Source of the DNA: Anaerolineae bacterium | Lineage (GTDB): Bacteria; Chloroflexota; Anaerolineae; 4572-78; J111 | DNA length: 64,000 nt | Assembly: GCA_016926805.1 (NCBI GenBank) | Contig: JAFGNV010000187.1 | Coordinates: 1 to 64,000, forward strand | Direction: 5' to 3' | Notes under the pieces: generated by a model | What the model was told of the DNA's origin: nothing | The model's database searches: none | What the model saw: only the letters and a program-made list of their open reading frames with translations | Translations under genes and position numbers: made by a program | In this document: in pieces, positions 63,971 through 64,000 of the stretch | How the letters are laid out: each line of letters begins with the position of its first letter | How positions within the stretch are numbered: the stretch's first letter is position 1

Positions 63971-64000
63971 ATGTATTGGATTGTCTTCTTTGGCCTCATC
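63971..64000 (+). CDS. Start of a further gene cut by the window end
   Basis: ATG 63971 begins MYWIVFFGLI, ten codons of hydrophobic residues that look like the first membrane helix of another membrane protein. An aaagg site lies about 10 bases upstream. Too short for more. Confidence 0.4.
   Translation, partial: MYWIVFFGLI

Noticed and set aside
1-64000. CRISPR arrays, prophage genes, integrase or plasmid origin
   Set aside because: No regular direct repeats with spacers, no cas, phage-structure, integrase or Rep-like proteins were seen. The parA pair alone is not evidence of a plasmid.

Overview
The window looks like chromosomal DNA of an uncultivated member of the Chloroflexota, most likely an Anaerolineae-type lineage. 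This is inferred from gene content, not from a marker phylogeny. The supporting features are DUF11-repeat and gingipain-like secreted proteins ending in a short LPLI/LPIV tail, long runs of GT-C membrane glycosyltransferases with exported beta-sandwich tails, a bacterial NurA/HerA pair, many lipoproteins with PT/PE-rich linkers, pentapeptide-repeat proteins and a fused receiver/TadZ-like ATPase. Base composition is moderately GC-rich. TGA is used as an ordinary stop for many genes.

Layout. 1-5.4 kb: the end of a large secreted DUF11 protein and a C25 (gingipain-family) protease, separated by a 36-bp perfect palindrome and a second hairpin. 5.5-6.6 kb: Cax-type Ca2+/H+ antiporter, followed by what may be a decayed transposase remnant. 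7.2-9.2 kb: GH67 alpha-glucuronidase. 9.4-12.2 kb (minus strand): an operon of a thioredoxin-like lipoprotein, an OmpR-type response regulator and a histidine kinase. The lipoprotein gene has an in-frame TGA exactly at the first Cys position of the CxxC motif, with a bSECIS-like hairpin just downstream, so I annotate it as a candidate selenoprotein. 12.4-16.5 kb: a secreted three-module protein, a left-handed beta-helix protein and a small phosphodiesterase.

16.7-26.4 kb: a metallophosphoesterase, NurA, a stand-alone HAS-barrel protein and a translationally coupled pentapeptide-repeat protein. A PAS/GAF histidine kinase, an anchored beta-sandwich protein and an MscS channel separate these from HerA. 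NurA and HerA should act together in DNA-end resection. 26.5-41.4 kb: signal peptidase I, a YgiT-type zinc protein, a receiver/TadZ-like protein, tRNA-Glu, a zinc-ribbon membrane protein, Lon, FolC, MetRS, a GNAT acetyltransferase, an SH3b lipoprotein and a GT2 dolichyl-phosphate-sugar-synthase-like enzyme.

41.5-64 kb: one long plus-strand cluster. It opens with a pentapeptide-repeat protein and contains seven very large polytopic membrane proteins (six GT-C/GT39-like, one YfhO-like), a methyltransferase, an acetyltransferase and, in the middle, two tandem ParA-type ATPases behind a promoter and a strongly structured leader RNA. The six GT-C proteins carry about twelve copies of one C-terminal beta-sandwich module. 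Several of the membrane-protein genes have short dispersed-repeat sequences incorporated in frame. The cluster probably builds and modifies surface glycans from polyprenyl-phosphate sugars, some of which the GT2 enzyme next door may supply.
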